Source: Hygrocybe punicea
Taxonomy: Eukaryota; Basidiomycota; Agaricomycetes; Agaricales; Hygrophoraceae
Assembly: GCA_963556145.1 (NCBI GenBank)
Contig: OY744462.1
Location: 6,386,001-6,450,000, forward strand
Direction: 5' to 3'
DNA: 64,000 bases
Shown: in pieces, positions 10,915 through 22,600 of the stretch
How the letters are laid out: every line of letters begins with the position of its first letter
How positions within the stretch are numbered: position 1 is the first letter of the stretch
Position numbers and translations under genes: made by a program
Notes under the pieces: model-generated
Database searches by the model: none
Told to the model about the DNA's origin: nothing
The model's input: the letters and a program-made list of their open reading frames with translations, nothing else

Positions 10915-11250
10915 GGCCCAGGATATATCGTGACAAGATTGGCCTGGACCATCCCAGCTGGGCTGGAATATAACTTGATAGCACCAGCCTAGACCATCTC
11001 AATTGGTGCAGGATATATCCTGAGAACATCAGCCTCGACCATCTCCGTTGGGCCAGGTCCTGATATATCCTGGGAACATCAGCCTGGACCATGTTAGTTG
11101 GGCCAGGATATATCCTGGGAACACCAGCCTGGACCATGTCAGTTTGGCCAGGATATATCCTGGGAACACCAGCCTGGACATCTCAGTTGGGTTAGGATAT
11201 ATCCTGGGAACATCAGCCTGGACCATCTCAGTTGGGCCAGGATATATCTC
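10915..11250. repeat. 56-bp minisatellite, about six units
   Basis: Units carry GGCCAGGATATATCCTGGGA followed by ACATCAGCCTGGACCATCTCAG. The last four units are well conserved and the first two diverged. GGATATATCC is a perfect short palindrome that recurs in each unit. It explains the overlapping short open frames on both strands here. Confidence 0.85.
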
Positions 11251-11329
11251 AGCCTGATTCAGCTATCCCCAAGCCAGTTGGGTGATCTCATTTTCAGGCA
11301 TCCCAAGTGAGTTGGTAATATCTTGCTGA

Positions 11330-11428
11330 ATCTGGTGAGGTTCGAGCATGGATTGCTAGAGACGTCGGGTTCAAGCGGATTCGTGAGATATCGAGTTTAT
11401 GGCCTCAGAGGGTTGAGGACCCTCTACA
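11330..11428 (-). mobile_element. Fragment of LTR family B
   Basis: The segment from GTTCGAGCATGGATTGC to CCTCTACA is similar to the terminal part of the LTRs at 24364-25216 and 41611-44125, in the orientation of the latter. It ends on the same CTCTACA terminus. Only about 100 bp remain. Confidence 0.6.
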
Positions 11429-11631
11429 ACATCCTCAAAGCTGTGCAGGAGCATGCCCAACTTTTTCAACCAATGGCCTTGAATGTCGAGACCAGCAGCA
11501 GCAGGCTTGGCACATGGCAATGAACATGATGAAGGACACATGGAGGGTTGCCACCAGTGATGGTGTGGTTAATGGTGGCAGTGTCGTTGAGATATCGCCA
11601 TCACAACCGCCCTAGTCGCCACCCTCTCGCA

Positions 11632-12073
11632 TAGTGAAATGCAGGGGTTTACCCCTCATGTATAATGCATTTGATTTGGTATTTTTATTACATTATGAAT
11701 TCTTGGAAAAGTACTGATGTTTTTACATAATGAGGTGAATATAATACATACCAACAAGTTTGATTATTCAGGGGTACAAAAATTCTCAATGTAATCATAT
11801 CTAATTCTGCTTTCAAAGCCCAGGGGTATAAAATACCCCTCAAACTCCAAATGGTCTGAGTTTGAGGGGTATTTTATACCCCTGGGCTTTGAAAGCAGAA
11901 TTAGATATGATTACATTGAGAATTTTTGTACCCCTGGATAATCAAACTTGTTGGTATGTATTATATCCACCTTGCTATGTAAAAACATCAGTACTTTTCC
12001 AACAATTCATAATGTAATAAAAATACCAAATCAAATGCATTATACATGGGGGGTAGACCCCTGCAGTTCACTA
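11632..12073. mobile_element. Palindromic hAT-type MITE with 8-bp TSD CTCTCGCA
   Basis: The element is one long inverted repeat: arms of about 210 bp with a loop of about 15 bp near 11850. The ends are TAGTGAAATGCAGGGG and its complement with one change (CCCCTGCAGTTCACTA). It is flanked by a perfect 8-bp duplication, CTCTCGCA (11624-11631 and 12074-12081), the size made by hAT transposases. No coding potential. Very few mismatches between the arms suggest it is young. Confidence 0.9.
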
Positions 12074-12081
12074 CTCTCGCA

Positions 12082-12570
12082 ACTCAATGGCATGACCTAT
12101 CTGGACCGCGAAAACCATGGAATGGATGATGGGGCCATCTGAGATGATGTCCCCACTTGCTTCATTGAAGGTGGGATATTGGGAGGGCTGTGGGGGGCCC
12201 CTAATGGTACAGGTGAGTACCCATCCCCCTCCTGCTTTTCCCCCACATATTTACCCCTTCCCACCACTCGTTCTGGGCCAGGAGCCCTCCCCCACCCACC
12301 CCCTCACTTTCCACCATTGGCCTTGCTTCCTGGCCCCTTCCTCACCACCCATTGCCACCCCCCTCTCCATGCACCCTTCCCTGCCCCCCAGTGTCCATCC
12401 CTCTCATTACCCACCCTCCAGCACCCTTCACCATCAAGTTTAGACCCCATCCGGTGCCTCCACGAAGGTGAGTACCCACTGGTTCATCAGTGACACCCCA
12501 TGTATCATTATTCTTTATTTCTCTTTTATTTTGTTTATTTTCATGTATATTAGTCTACATACGGCATGTA
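12082..12570. other. C-rich region without a recognised gene
   Basis: A pyrimidine-rich stretch (12210-12440) flanked by two GGTGAGTACCCA sequences that look like splice donors. Open frames here are Pro/Ser/His-rich with no domain. It could be remains of a gene with introns, but nothing can be named. Confidence 0.3.
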
Positions 12571-12573
12571 GGG

Positions 12574-12796
12574 CAATATATATGTGATATGTAAAAAATC
12601 CACAAGAAATATGAATGAAATAGCCATGCTCAACATCGACAATGATGAGCGTGCATGCCTGTGAGTGATGGGCAGGGCCATGGCAACAGTGACAGGAAAG
12701 CCCGAGCCCTTGTTCCTGTCCAGAACTGACATTCCCAAATGTGTTATTGCCATATTTAGGACACTACTACATTACTAGTATATGCTACTAATAAGT
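12574..12796. repeat. Dispersed repeat R, left part of a split copy
   Basis: From ATATGTGATATGTAAAAAATCC to CTACTAATAAGT the sequence matches 26586-26820 at about 95% by eye. The copy then breaks and resumes at 14857 after the inserted 2.06-kb element. In the uninterrupted copy the two halves are joined (26820-26940). Confidence 0.85.
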
Positions 12797-14856
12797 CCCA
12801 GTGAAAAGTCCTGCTAGGTAGAAACTTTCAGGTCCTTTTAGGCCCTTTGCGGTCCTACAAAATCTCGTCTTAATATTTAAATAGAATTCTGCACCCACAG
12901 TGGATGCCTGTCCAATTAAATCTTGAAAAAAACATTGCGATTGCTACGAAAAAACATTGCGTTCCATTGTATTCGATTAAAGTGTCCAGGTGCGCTGCTC
13001 CTCACCCCCTGTTCCATTCCCCACTCCCCCATTCCCCGCTGCTCGTTCCCTGTTCCTGGTTCCCTGCTCCTGGTTCTGCCAATCTAAGAACTTGCCGCTG
13101 CCCTAGCTGCTGCTGCCCCGTGAAGGCTACCTTGTCGATACGCATGTGCCCTGAAATCGCCGCGCCAACAGTGTCGCCATATCCCACCAGTATGTTTACG
13201 ACACCCCGGGGGAACCCTGCCTCGACAATAAGTGGGGCCATGCGTAGTGCAGTGAGGGGTGTGAATTCGGAGGGCTCATTACCCATAGCGAGGTTAGGCC
13301 CAATTTTCCAAGTGAACATGAGAACTGCGCCAGACCAAAAGGGAGCAATGGAAAAAAAATACTTGTCGTGAGATGCTGAATGCAAAGGAGGGGGAGTGCT
13401 CACAAGGGAAGTTCCAGGGGATGATTTGGCCCTGGTAAATGGTGAGTGGTGAGTGGTGAGCAGGTGTGGGAGGGGGAAAGAACTTACAGCGATGCCGATA
13501 GGCTCGTGGCATGTATAGGTCAGTTTACCTTCGTCTGTCTCGATAGCCTGTCCGGATATCTTGTCTGCCCAACCAGCAAAGTACTTGATACATGCAATTG
13601 AACCCTGGAGATCGGCAGACTTCGCCCAACCGAAAGTCTTGCCTAGGGGGACGCATCAAAGGAGAGCCAAAGAAAAGAGGAAGAAAGAAAGAAAAATAAG
13701 GGAAAACACCAACACTGACCGTTATCTAGGGCCTCCAAGGCCGCAAGTTCTTCCAAGTTGGCTTCCATGAGCAGAGTGAGCTTGTTGAGGAGTTCCGCGC
13801 GTTTGGTGCCGGGGGTGTTGAGGCCCCAAGTTGTCTCATATGCTTTCTGTGCTGCATCGACGGCGATGTCGACGTCTTTGGCGGTTGCCTCTGAGATCTT
13901 TGTGATGACGGCACCGGTTGCTTCAATATGGCAGTGAATGATCAGTGCTGAGTGAGGGTGAGCCTGAGGGTGGATGCAGGGATAGGCATGGGTATGGGAA
14001 GGGGTATGGCAGGGGTGTGGGTGAGGCGGTACTTGAAGTGCCGGGTTACACGGGAGGTGGCATTGATGCAGCGTTGGGGATGCTTAGCGTGTGCTCTTGT
14101 GACTGTAGTAGCAGTGGAGCAGCGGCGGCAGAGTCAGGAGTGGCGTCTTTCTTCTTGAAGAGTTTGTCAAAGATGTCGTGCTTGTTGCAAGCCGGCGGGG
14201 ACACCTCTGTAGTTAGGGCCATGGGAGTCGGGTAGGTTTTCGATGGATGGATGGACGGACGAATATGAAAGTCCAGATTGTTCGTCGGTGGGTAAAGAGG
14301 GAGAATACGGTGAGGGGGACTGACCTCTGTTGGATTCTTGTCTCATTTGTCCTTTTTCCTTGTGCCATGGTCGTCTGTGGTCATTGTGTCAGACTACTGT
14401 GACTGTGGCACCCACATGTACATATGCGAGACACGTAATCCGATGTCATAATAGCTGCTTATTCGCTCCAACACCGTTGTACTGGCATCCTGACCGGTCT
14501 GACCAGCGAGCAGCAGATGAGGAAGTCGACAAGGGTGTCACACTTGGCTGCAGGGACATCCTTGAGGAGAGCGGCTGTGATGGTCTCATGGGAGGGGAAA
14601 AGCGCGCCAACAGGAATGGGATGAAAGTCAGGAGCAAGGGGGAAACAAATGAACAATTACAAAGATGTCATCGACCAACTCACATTTTTTGTTCTGTTTG
14701 CAAAAGATTTTGTCGCTACCAGAACAGGAGCATAGTATGCCTTTGTGAGATTTTTAATCATCATCTTTTCACTTGGAACAATTTTACTGGTTGTATATAG
14801 ATATAAAAGGATTTAGAGTATCTAACTGGATTATGCAAGACAGACTTTTCACTGGG
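12797..14856. mobile_element. Non-autonomous DNA transposon carrying gene fragments (Pack-type)
   Basis: The 2060-bp element starts CCCAGTGAAAAGTC and ends with the exact complement GACTTTTCACTGGG. It is flanked by AATAAGT on both sides (12790-12796 and 14857-14863), a 7-bp duplication, or 8 bp with one mismatch if the last G is counted. The empty site is visible in the intact copy of repeat R at 26.8 kb, which proves insertion. Inside there is no transposase. There are pieces of an aldehyde dehydrogenase gene with introns and two further unidentified coding-like pieces on the minus strand (about 13960-14230 and 14445-14656). TIR and TSD size suggest a hAT-like mover. Confidence 0.85.
13130..13930 (-). 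pseudogene. Captured aldehyde dehydrogenase gene fragment with introns
   Basis: On the minus strand the exons read ATGAVITKISEATAKDVDIA and on to ANLEELAALEALDN, then KTFGWAKSADLQGSIACIKY with FAGWADKISGQ, then GQIIPWNFP, then LMFTWKIGPNLAMGN with TALRMAPLIVEAGFPRGVVN and KVAFTG. This order and spacing is that of NAD(P)-dependent ALDH from the N-terminal cofactor domain to just before the catalytic Glu and Cys. Three GT-AG introns remain (about 13719-13644, 13490-13435, 13407-13330). A few residues between AMGN and PSEFTPL are missing and the frame degenerates after KVAFTG. The fragment lies wholly inside the TIR element at 12797-14856, so it was captured at DNA level, not by retroposition. 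Confidence 0.85.
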
Positions 14857-14990
14857 AATAAGTACTAATAAGACTTATATACTGAGGCTAGGTGGAGACT
14901 GATTTATGGCCGGATCATGGTTTTAATACTTTAGAGCCTTATAATAGTGGTTGAGACACATGTTCAACCATGAACAATCCCAAGTATTTT
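14857..14990. repeat. Dispersed repeat R, right part of a split copy
   Basis: The sequence AATAAGACTTATATACTGAGGC through CCTTATAATAGTGGTTGAG matches 26817-26915. In this copy the terminal hairpin seen at 26895-26938 is incomplete. Confidence 0.85.
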
Positions 14991-16394
14991 GAACTCTTAA
15001 AAATCAAACCAATTTACTTCCCACAATCATGTTAATCTGAGCTCTTGCATCATTATTCACCATATGGGTTTGGTTGATGAAATATTGGTATTTCATCTGT
15101 AACTGTCTTAACACTAATTATTTTTAGGATAGAATTATAGGAGCAACTTGCTCTGATTGAATAGATAGGTTTTTCTTCTACAACCTTCTCAATCTATTCA
15201 GTATGTCATGAGATAACACATAAAATTCTGTTAAGTCCTTATATTTTCCTAATACATTGAAAATCCGTGCGGCAAAGATTTGAAACTCAGAGTCAAATGC
15301 CATGCAGCAGCAGGCTTGCGCCACACTTGACTTTTTTCTCAGTTTCCACATGTTTATGAAAACAGCTGTAACCAATTTGAAAATTCTTGATCTAAGAGTC
15401 TAACTTGCCACAAGGACAGCACTCTCCTGAATTCAAGATTGCCCTGTCTTAGTAAAATTGTTCTTAGATTGTCTTCATTTCATTTCAAGACAAGTTAAGA
15501 TGAATTACAATAAGTTAATTCAAGATGAGTTTTTCTGATGTCAATGGTGGGTGTAGGAAACAAACTGGGCACAGAAGTGAGTAGGGGAATAGGGTGATGG
15601 TGGGAGGGGGGAGGGGAAAGGAATAGTATGCCTATGGTAAACAATGTAATTTACAAACAATCCAACACATATTGTTTTTATGAACATTTATAGCTGCTTG
15701 CATATATGTTGGCATGGTCTTATTTCCCAATATAGTGTGTATAACATTGTTCAGAACTTTTGAATTTTACCTCAGATTCCCTTGGTATCTTCATGAAAGT
15801 TGTTCTAAAAATTATTCTCTACCTGCTGGTACTAAAAATGAGGCATTTTAACTGCAAATTAAAACTTGGCATCTTAGCTGTCAGTCTCTGTCTTTTGGAT
15901 TTTCTTTCAAGTAGATTGTGGAATGACAAGAATTCAATACTATGGGCAGTACATTTAGTATAATCTACAAGTGCTGGCACTTGTTTGAGGCTAGTGCTTG
16001 GCTTGCCTGACCTTAGGAGCATGTTATTTGACCAAACACTTCCAAAGAAAATTTTCACTTTGTACCATACTCACAACAACACTTTGCTGGTGGCAGTCAA
16101 TATACAAGCCAAAAGTCAAAAGGCAGTGAAAAACCAACCTGTTGGTTGTCCTCCAAAGAAGAAAACTGTGGGAACTTGTGCTGCTCAGGCTGAAGACTCA
16201 ATTGGAGGAGCTGTGGGTTCCACACATCAGAGAAACCCACCAGCTCAACCTTCAACTTACCCAAACCTCATCTGAGGTTTTGGTCCAGAAATCCAGGAGA
16301 GGTTTCTGATACTGGTAGTAACACACTCAATGTCAGATGAAATGGCCACAGCAATTCTCCTTTGGTTGGCAGCTAAGCAGAATATACCCAGGCT
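14991..16394. other. AT-rich region without a recognised gene
   Basis: No frame longer than about 95 codons and no recognisable protein. A plus frame at 15985-16275 contains an AT-hook-like VGCPPKKKT stretch, but nothing supports it as a gene. Purine-rich GGGAGGGGGGAGGGG occurs near 15603. Confidence 0.4.
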
Positions 16395-16935
16395 CTCAAT
16401 CAAGGAAGGGGTTGTCGACATGGATGTTGATGTAGCCAGAAAGGCTTCGCTAGGCTTCCTCCAACACCAGTGTCACCTATCAGACCCAAATAAATTGAAC
16501 TTTGACTCATCTGTAACACCACCACTTTCCAGTTGTCCACAGACCAATCCTTGTGAGCTTCTGCCCATTCTAACCTCTTTTTCTTGTGTCCCTCAGTCAG
16601 GAGTGGCTTTTTCCTGTGAACATAGGCCTTTAAGCCACATGTGACAAGTGCTCTCCTGACAGTATCAGCATGCACATGTTGGAAATTCTTCCTTTGGAGA
16701 TCAGCAACATCATGTGCAGTGGTGTTTGCAAGCATCCTAACTGCAATGTGGACATCCTGGGGTGTTAATTTGAGAGGGCAACCTGTTTTTGCTTTCACAT
16801 TGTAGTAGGCTTTGTTTTCACCACACCTCTGAAAAATTCGCATTGCTGTAGTTTGGTGGATACCAAATTGGGCAGCAATGTCTGTGTATGACCTCCCTAA
16901 TGATTTGTAATGGACAATTCAAGCTTTTGTGGTTG
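16395..16935 (-). pseudogene. Tc1/mariner transposase, N-terminal half, broken
   Basis: The minus frame reads a paired helix-turn-helix region (YTDIAAQFGIHQTTAMRIFQ, then TGCPLKLTPQDVHIAVRMLA, then RRALVTCGLKAYVHRKKPLL and LEWAEAHKDWSVDNWKVVV). A frameshift follows, and the DDE start DESKFNLFGSD is found in the next frame. After the first catalytic Asp the sequence is lost near 16395. A stop also precedes the helix-turn-helix part. The family is the Tc1-like transposase of Agaricomycetes, which cuts and pastes DNA at TA. This copy cannot be active. Confidence 0.85.
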
Positions 16936-17830
16936 GTGATGTGTAGACCATTGTGTCCAATGATGAGATAGGATCAGCTGAAGAGGTGTATCAGGTGTTT
17001 TCACCAAAAATAGTAAGTGAGGCACATGGATTCTATGATGTTATGTCACAGATGCAAAAGTATTGCACACCCTACCATGGAAATTTTGTCACACCATGGA
17101 GCCATAAATGGTACTGGTATCATAATTTTTGTAGCCATCAACAATTTACTCCTCTACAATCATCTAATAATTACTTCCAAGTCACCTGGCCACATATTGG
17201 CCTCACAGGACAAGAAAAGCATAAAAATATCACACCATGTATTACTTTTGCAAGCTACTGTACCTGCAGTTGTTGGGTATGGTGTGTACCCATCCACAGG
17301 TACTGTGAGTATGGGTGTGGTGTCCAAAATTTGGACCTGTCATGGAGGCCCCACTCCACTCCACTCCATCCCTACCTCCCCCTCTCACTCCTCCCAGCTC
17401 CCTTTTGTTTCCTTGTCTCCTGCATCCTCCCTGCTCCTTACCCTCATTTCTCCCTGTATCATACATTTATTCTAGTTTATAATTTAAAAAAAGGAAAAAT
17501 GACACACAAAATTGCTTGAAAAATTGCTTGCACAATAGAAAAATCAATCAAACCTCAAGTATGAATTAGTATGGTGATAGAAGAATGGCTATGTGCATAA
17601 TAAAATAAAGAATGTTGTTCTCCTCCCTCATCCTCTTAATTAATTAATAATTAATTATTGGCACTACAACTATAGTTCAAGAGCCAAAATACTTGAATAC
17701 TGAGCCAATCCTTGAATAAGTTATATTTGCATAAATAATAATATTTTAACAGACTTAAACATATTTTAAATTGTCAACTTTTCACTGAATCTTTGTTTGT
17801 TCTGTATTGAAGATGCCAATGATTGATCGG
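16936..17830. other. AT-rich region without a recognised gene
   Basis: A plus frame of 188 codons (16953-17519) contains an unusual mix of aromatic and Cys residues with no domain and is probably chance. A C-rich stretch lies at 17350-17450 and an ATTAATTAATAATTAAT run near 17637-17657. Confidence 0.35.
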
Positions 17831-17831
17831 T

Positions 17832-18773
17832 GTCATGACCCAAAATGGTTTTGGGTGTAATGTCATGGGTTTACCATTGGACCACAGACTTAAATATTTA
17901 AGTGCAAGACTATGGATGCACACCTACACTCATTAGTACCCATTCTATGTATTTTCACATTACGCATGCTAGTGAACAGACATAAATAGCATATATGCTT
18001 ACCTCCATATTATTTATCATGGCTTCACTAGCAATGCCCAGACCTAGCCATTTATGTATGGTGCACAGAGGCACATCCCCCACTCATTAGTATTTATTAT
18101 ATATTTCTCTGTATTGCATGTGCAAGGAGACAAGCCCAACTAGCATTCTTACCTATATTAGCAGTAATGGATTGATTACAAATCTTGTTTACTTGTATTG
18201 ATCAAAAGTGGCTCACCTAGATAATGGGAAATGATTAGATAGGATGTGAACAAGAGGATAATAAGATAGTGATAAGATAGGATGCATCAGAGAGTGATTG
18301 TGATAGTTTGCTTACATAAAGGCAATGGAGGTCTATTGTTCTGATCAGTCCATTATTCTAAACAGTCTAAATGGAGATAGAGCCCATTGTTCACAACCTC
18401 TTTGATGCCATCCATTGTTCTCATGACTCAGCCCCATTGTTTTCACTTTCCCATTGTTCTCAGTCCCCCATTGTTCTCCAACAGTATAAATAGGGCCCCC
18501 AAATTCCATTAGTCAGTAGGATTTCCTCCCTCACCAATCAGTAGTCAGTCTTAGTCTGGGTTCACACAGTGTGATCCCTCATTCTATTAGTACTAGTAGT
18601 TACTTGTTGTAGTAGCTAGTGCTTGTAATCCACCCCAGTTCACTCTCATTCTAGTATTCTGTGAGATCTCTTGTCAACAAGGAGAATTCACTCAGTTCAC
18701 TCAGTCCAATCAATTCATTAGTCAGCATTAGTCAGCTAGATACACTTCTAAGATTAAGGATTTATCCTAAACA
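17832..18773 (+). mobile_element. Probable solo LTR
   Basis: The block begins TGTCATGACCC, a common start of fungal LTRs. It carries a TATA-like TATAAATAGGG (about 18485) and ends near GGATTTATCCTAAACA, a small hairpin followed by CA. CCATTGTT recurs several times upstream of the TATA box. No target-site duplication was found, so the ends are approximate. Confidence 0.5.
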
Positions 18774-19676
18774 AAACAGAGTATTCAAAAGGTATTAAAG
18801 ATATCTCTGAACTAGTAGCCAATGTGCTGAAAGGGTGCACTGTGGTAATGTGAACGGAATCAAATACCAACTCTACCACAGTGCTGTACGAATTCTGAGG
18901 GGTTCAATCTCAATCCAAAAGGTTAGTAAAAATACACAGAGGTGCTCTGGATAGCTGCGATGATGTTTCCGATGTGCGCGATGTGTGCGATGTGCGCGGC
19001 GTGTGCGAAACAGTCAGCGATGTTTTCGGCGTATACGTAGCACTTTGTAGAAGGAACGCAAAGTTTTAATAGAGCAGCGCGGAGCTATCGCATGGACAGC
19101 ACAGTAAAGAGGTGATATGATAGACTGGAATCGGGGGTATACAAGACGTCTCTCTAGTATGTAAACTATAGGGGGTATTTATGCGAAGTTGGTTGTTAGG
19201 ACAATACAGGGTGAAGAAGGCAAGACAAATAGACGGTGCGCGACGGAACTATGGTGCAATAGGGATGAAATGGAACTGAAACAAAGGGTATAGCACCATG
19301 CGAAGCAATTTCCAAAATATCTAGAGGATAGGAGCTATACTGTTTGAAATAAGTGAAACATGTCGCATAAAGACTTCCCTGGAACCAGAACGGAATCGGA
19401 ATGGAATAGGGTGAACGGTATAAGCATGGATGATGTTGGAGAGGCTCGAAATATGTTTCCGAAGGGGGCCGAAGTGCTCCGAAGAAAATCGCCGTAATGT
19501 AAAATTATCGCCCGTATCACGCGCATATCGCAGTTGCATCGCAATGGAGATACATATAAATCGGGATGTTTCGCAATGAATCGCAGCATGTCCGAGGCTA
19601 GAATAGGTCCAATAGAGGGTTTCCGTGCTTAGGGACGTGCGCTGCGTATCAGTGCATTTGAAGCTTTGGATTTAAG
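18774..19676. other. Region without gene, possibly a second LTR on the minus strand
   Basis: The block has repeated GCGATGTGTGCGATGTG near 18957-18995 and, on the minus strand, a TATA-like CATAAATACCCCC (about 19170). It could be an LTR or the downstream end of the Helitron. No firm boundary was found. Confidence 0.3.
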
Positions 19677-22600
19677 TCAGATATTAGAGTCAGTATCCTC
19701 AATGTGGTCATCTTCATTTGCTCCTGTCTCTCCATCTCCTGTGGGGGGGTCTGGGACTTTGGCGATCTAAAACATTATTAGTTTTACTCGTAGTTGAGCA
19801 TGTCAATTGAACATATGTGAATCCATGTGATATAGTGCCCTAATGATTGGAATACCATGTCATCTGTGTTGAAGAATCAAAACCTTCCGGTGAGAGTCTC
19901 CCCCAAACCTATCCACATCTGACCATCAAATTCAAGGCTATGTGACGATCCCTCGACAGGACAGGGATTCTTGAGGACGATTGGACCAGCAATAGTTGCA
20001 GACATCAATGTGCAATGTTGTTTTGATCGGAAGCTGGCGAACCTCAATTGTTTTCTGCACTGTTTATATAGGCTATCAGGGAGAACATCTGGAAACCGCT
20101 GGTATGACATGGACATCTTTTCGAGAACCTGCTTGAAACCTATGCTCAGCATAGAAGTCGAGCACTGGCTCTCAATGGTTAGTAAGACCTGTGTATGATG
20201 ACTACAAAGATTTGTTTGTCTTGCTGAGATGAATTATTGCTATCAACATTCAATAAGCACATGTTGATGTGGAGATTCAGGACACAGAGGGAGTCCCATA
20301 TGTAGGAATGTGGTAAGGACGCAAATAATATATCTTCCTGCATTCCGCTGGGAATGACTGGTAATGTTTGTTGGAAGTCTCCACCAAATACAATTGTTTT
20401 TCCACCAAATAAATGGTTGTCATCGCAGATGTCACGCATTGTGCGATCAAGTGCCTCCTGTGTGAACCGATTCTGCATCAATGCTTCATCCCATATAATC
20501 AAGTCGACCACTTGTAATAGATCAGCATGTAGGTCATCTTTTGAGATGTTACATAATGATTCAGCATCCAATGAGTTAATAGGGATTCAAAATGTCGAGT
20601 GTGCAGTGTGTCCTCCAGGTAAAAGCAAGGTGGCTATTCCGCTGGAAGCCACACATAAAACAATCTTTCCTTCTGATCGTAGTTTGTGGCATAACATACA
20701 GTATAAATATGTTTTGCCAGTTCCACCTGGTCCATTGAGGAAGAAAACTCCGCCATGGCCCTCATTTATACTGGCAATAATGTGTTCATATGCATCTAGT
20801 TGTTCCAGAACACATTGCACATTCTCTATGTGCTGTAAGAACAAATCGCATTCCTTGGCTTGATCGTAACTGAGTTGGTCGACGATGAAAGGATTGCTAG
20901 TGACAGCAAACCAATTCTCTTGAGGGATTGGCATGTGGGGGAAATTTTGAAGGCTATATCCTGAATCTGATAAAATGCGATCAATGAGGAATAAACCGTA
21001 GTTGTAGATTTGTTCTGAGGTAGGATTGGGTATATGAATGTGAAGGTCATTGCATATGAATTATTGAAAGTCATCCCATAATTTTTCTGGCGAGTCCAGT
21101 TGACAGAAAAGGAGCATGGACACAAAAAGATTTCGAAGCTGTGCGCCAGTTTGCATTTCACTGGCATCTGCAAGGCAAAGACACCATTCACCATCATCTT
21201 CGACTAAACTATGGGCCCTACATGCATCTTGATATGTAGGGTATTCGATTCCTTCAAATGTTCATAGGTCTTCGAAGGATTTAGCTTTGCGAACAACAGT
21301 GAGCAGCGTGCGTAAGTAGAATCATTTACCTCTGGTAGGCAGAACAAAGTACATTCAACCAATGGCAAAGCCTTGTTTACACAGAGACCATGTTTTTTAG
21401 TTTTGTTCCAGACAAAACATTGCAGGAATTCCTGGTATGTCAATTTGCGTGCTTCATCGCCTTCTTCACCTGGTTTGTTATTGAGAGCAAAATATTGCAT
21501 GAGGGTCATCACCTCGGACATGGCACGTGTTGCAATCATTTCAATAGGTTCATCCAGATCAAAGACAACCAAGTGGTGACCAGGTAAATGTAGCTAGCAA
21601 ACATACGAAGTCAGCATATTTGAAACCATTACAAACCTACAACATACCTGAAGGCGAATGACAGCAGGGAATTTTTCATGAATAACAAAATGAAGAATAT
21701 GCCACATGGCTTCAGGTGCTCTGATATATATACCATTGATGTACATCTTTATTTCATCCACATCATATTCCAACGTAGCGCAATCGGGTCCCGTATGAAT
21801 GTATTTGAAGCAACATTCAAGTGTGTTGAACGTAGCAACACTTTCTACATTGATGTGGCAGTTGAATTTCATTGAAAGGTAGGCGTTGTACAGAACAATC
21901 CAGCGATGATCAGCATTATATGTCATGTTGCGGACTTTGATTAGGTATGACCTGCCATCATTGGGTCTTGCATACAGTGGGTAGCCATTCTCTGATGTCA
22001 CCGTGACCTCATAGAATGGTTTAGGGTACCCTTTTGAACAGCGACCATTCTTCATGCAAGGAGAAGTGGGATTGATGTTGCCACATGGACCATGGACCAT
22101 GCATGACTTGATGGTCTCGAAAAGCTCTGGGCTCTTTTCCAGGTCAGGCCAATGGGCAGAGATACAGGAGTCAATATCTCCAGGTGTACGAAGTCTGTTG
22201 CTTCCATCGAGAATAACCAGAAGATGGACATGGGGCAAGCCACACTTCTGAAACTCGATGACATAGACATAGGCAGAGACGGACCCAAAAATCTTCTGTT
22301 TGTAAATGTCATTAATTAGTTTGTCTTTTTTCAACTTGAAAATGCGAGCTACTATATCCAGGTGATCGTATGCTGTCTGTCCAGGTAGCAACTCCCGCGG
22401 GATTTCTGGCTAGTTGGGATTCGCTGTCATCGTAATAAATAGATCGACATTTCAGTAAAATTGTGCAATGGCCATAGCATCCTGATAACATTGCTGCATA
22501 CTTCACGAACCACCAATGTATGAAGAGGGGAGAACAGTTCTCTGTCCAAGCTGGTGGGGATCAACAACATCGTCAGAGGAAATCCAATCCTGCAAACCAC

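Noticed and set aside
16953..17519. 188-codon plus frame
   Set aside because: Unusual composition, no homologous motif, and it overlaps C-rich simple sequence.
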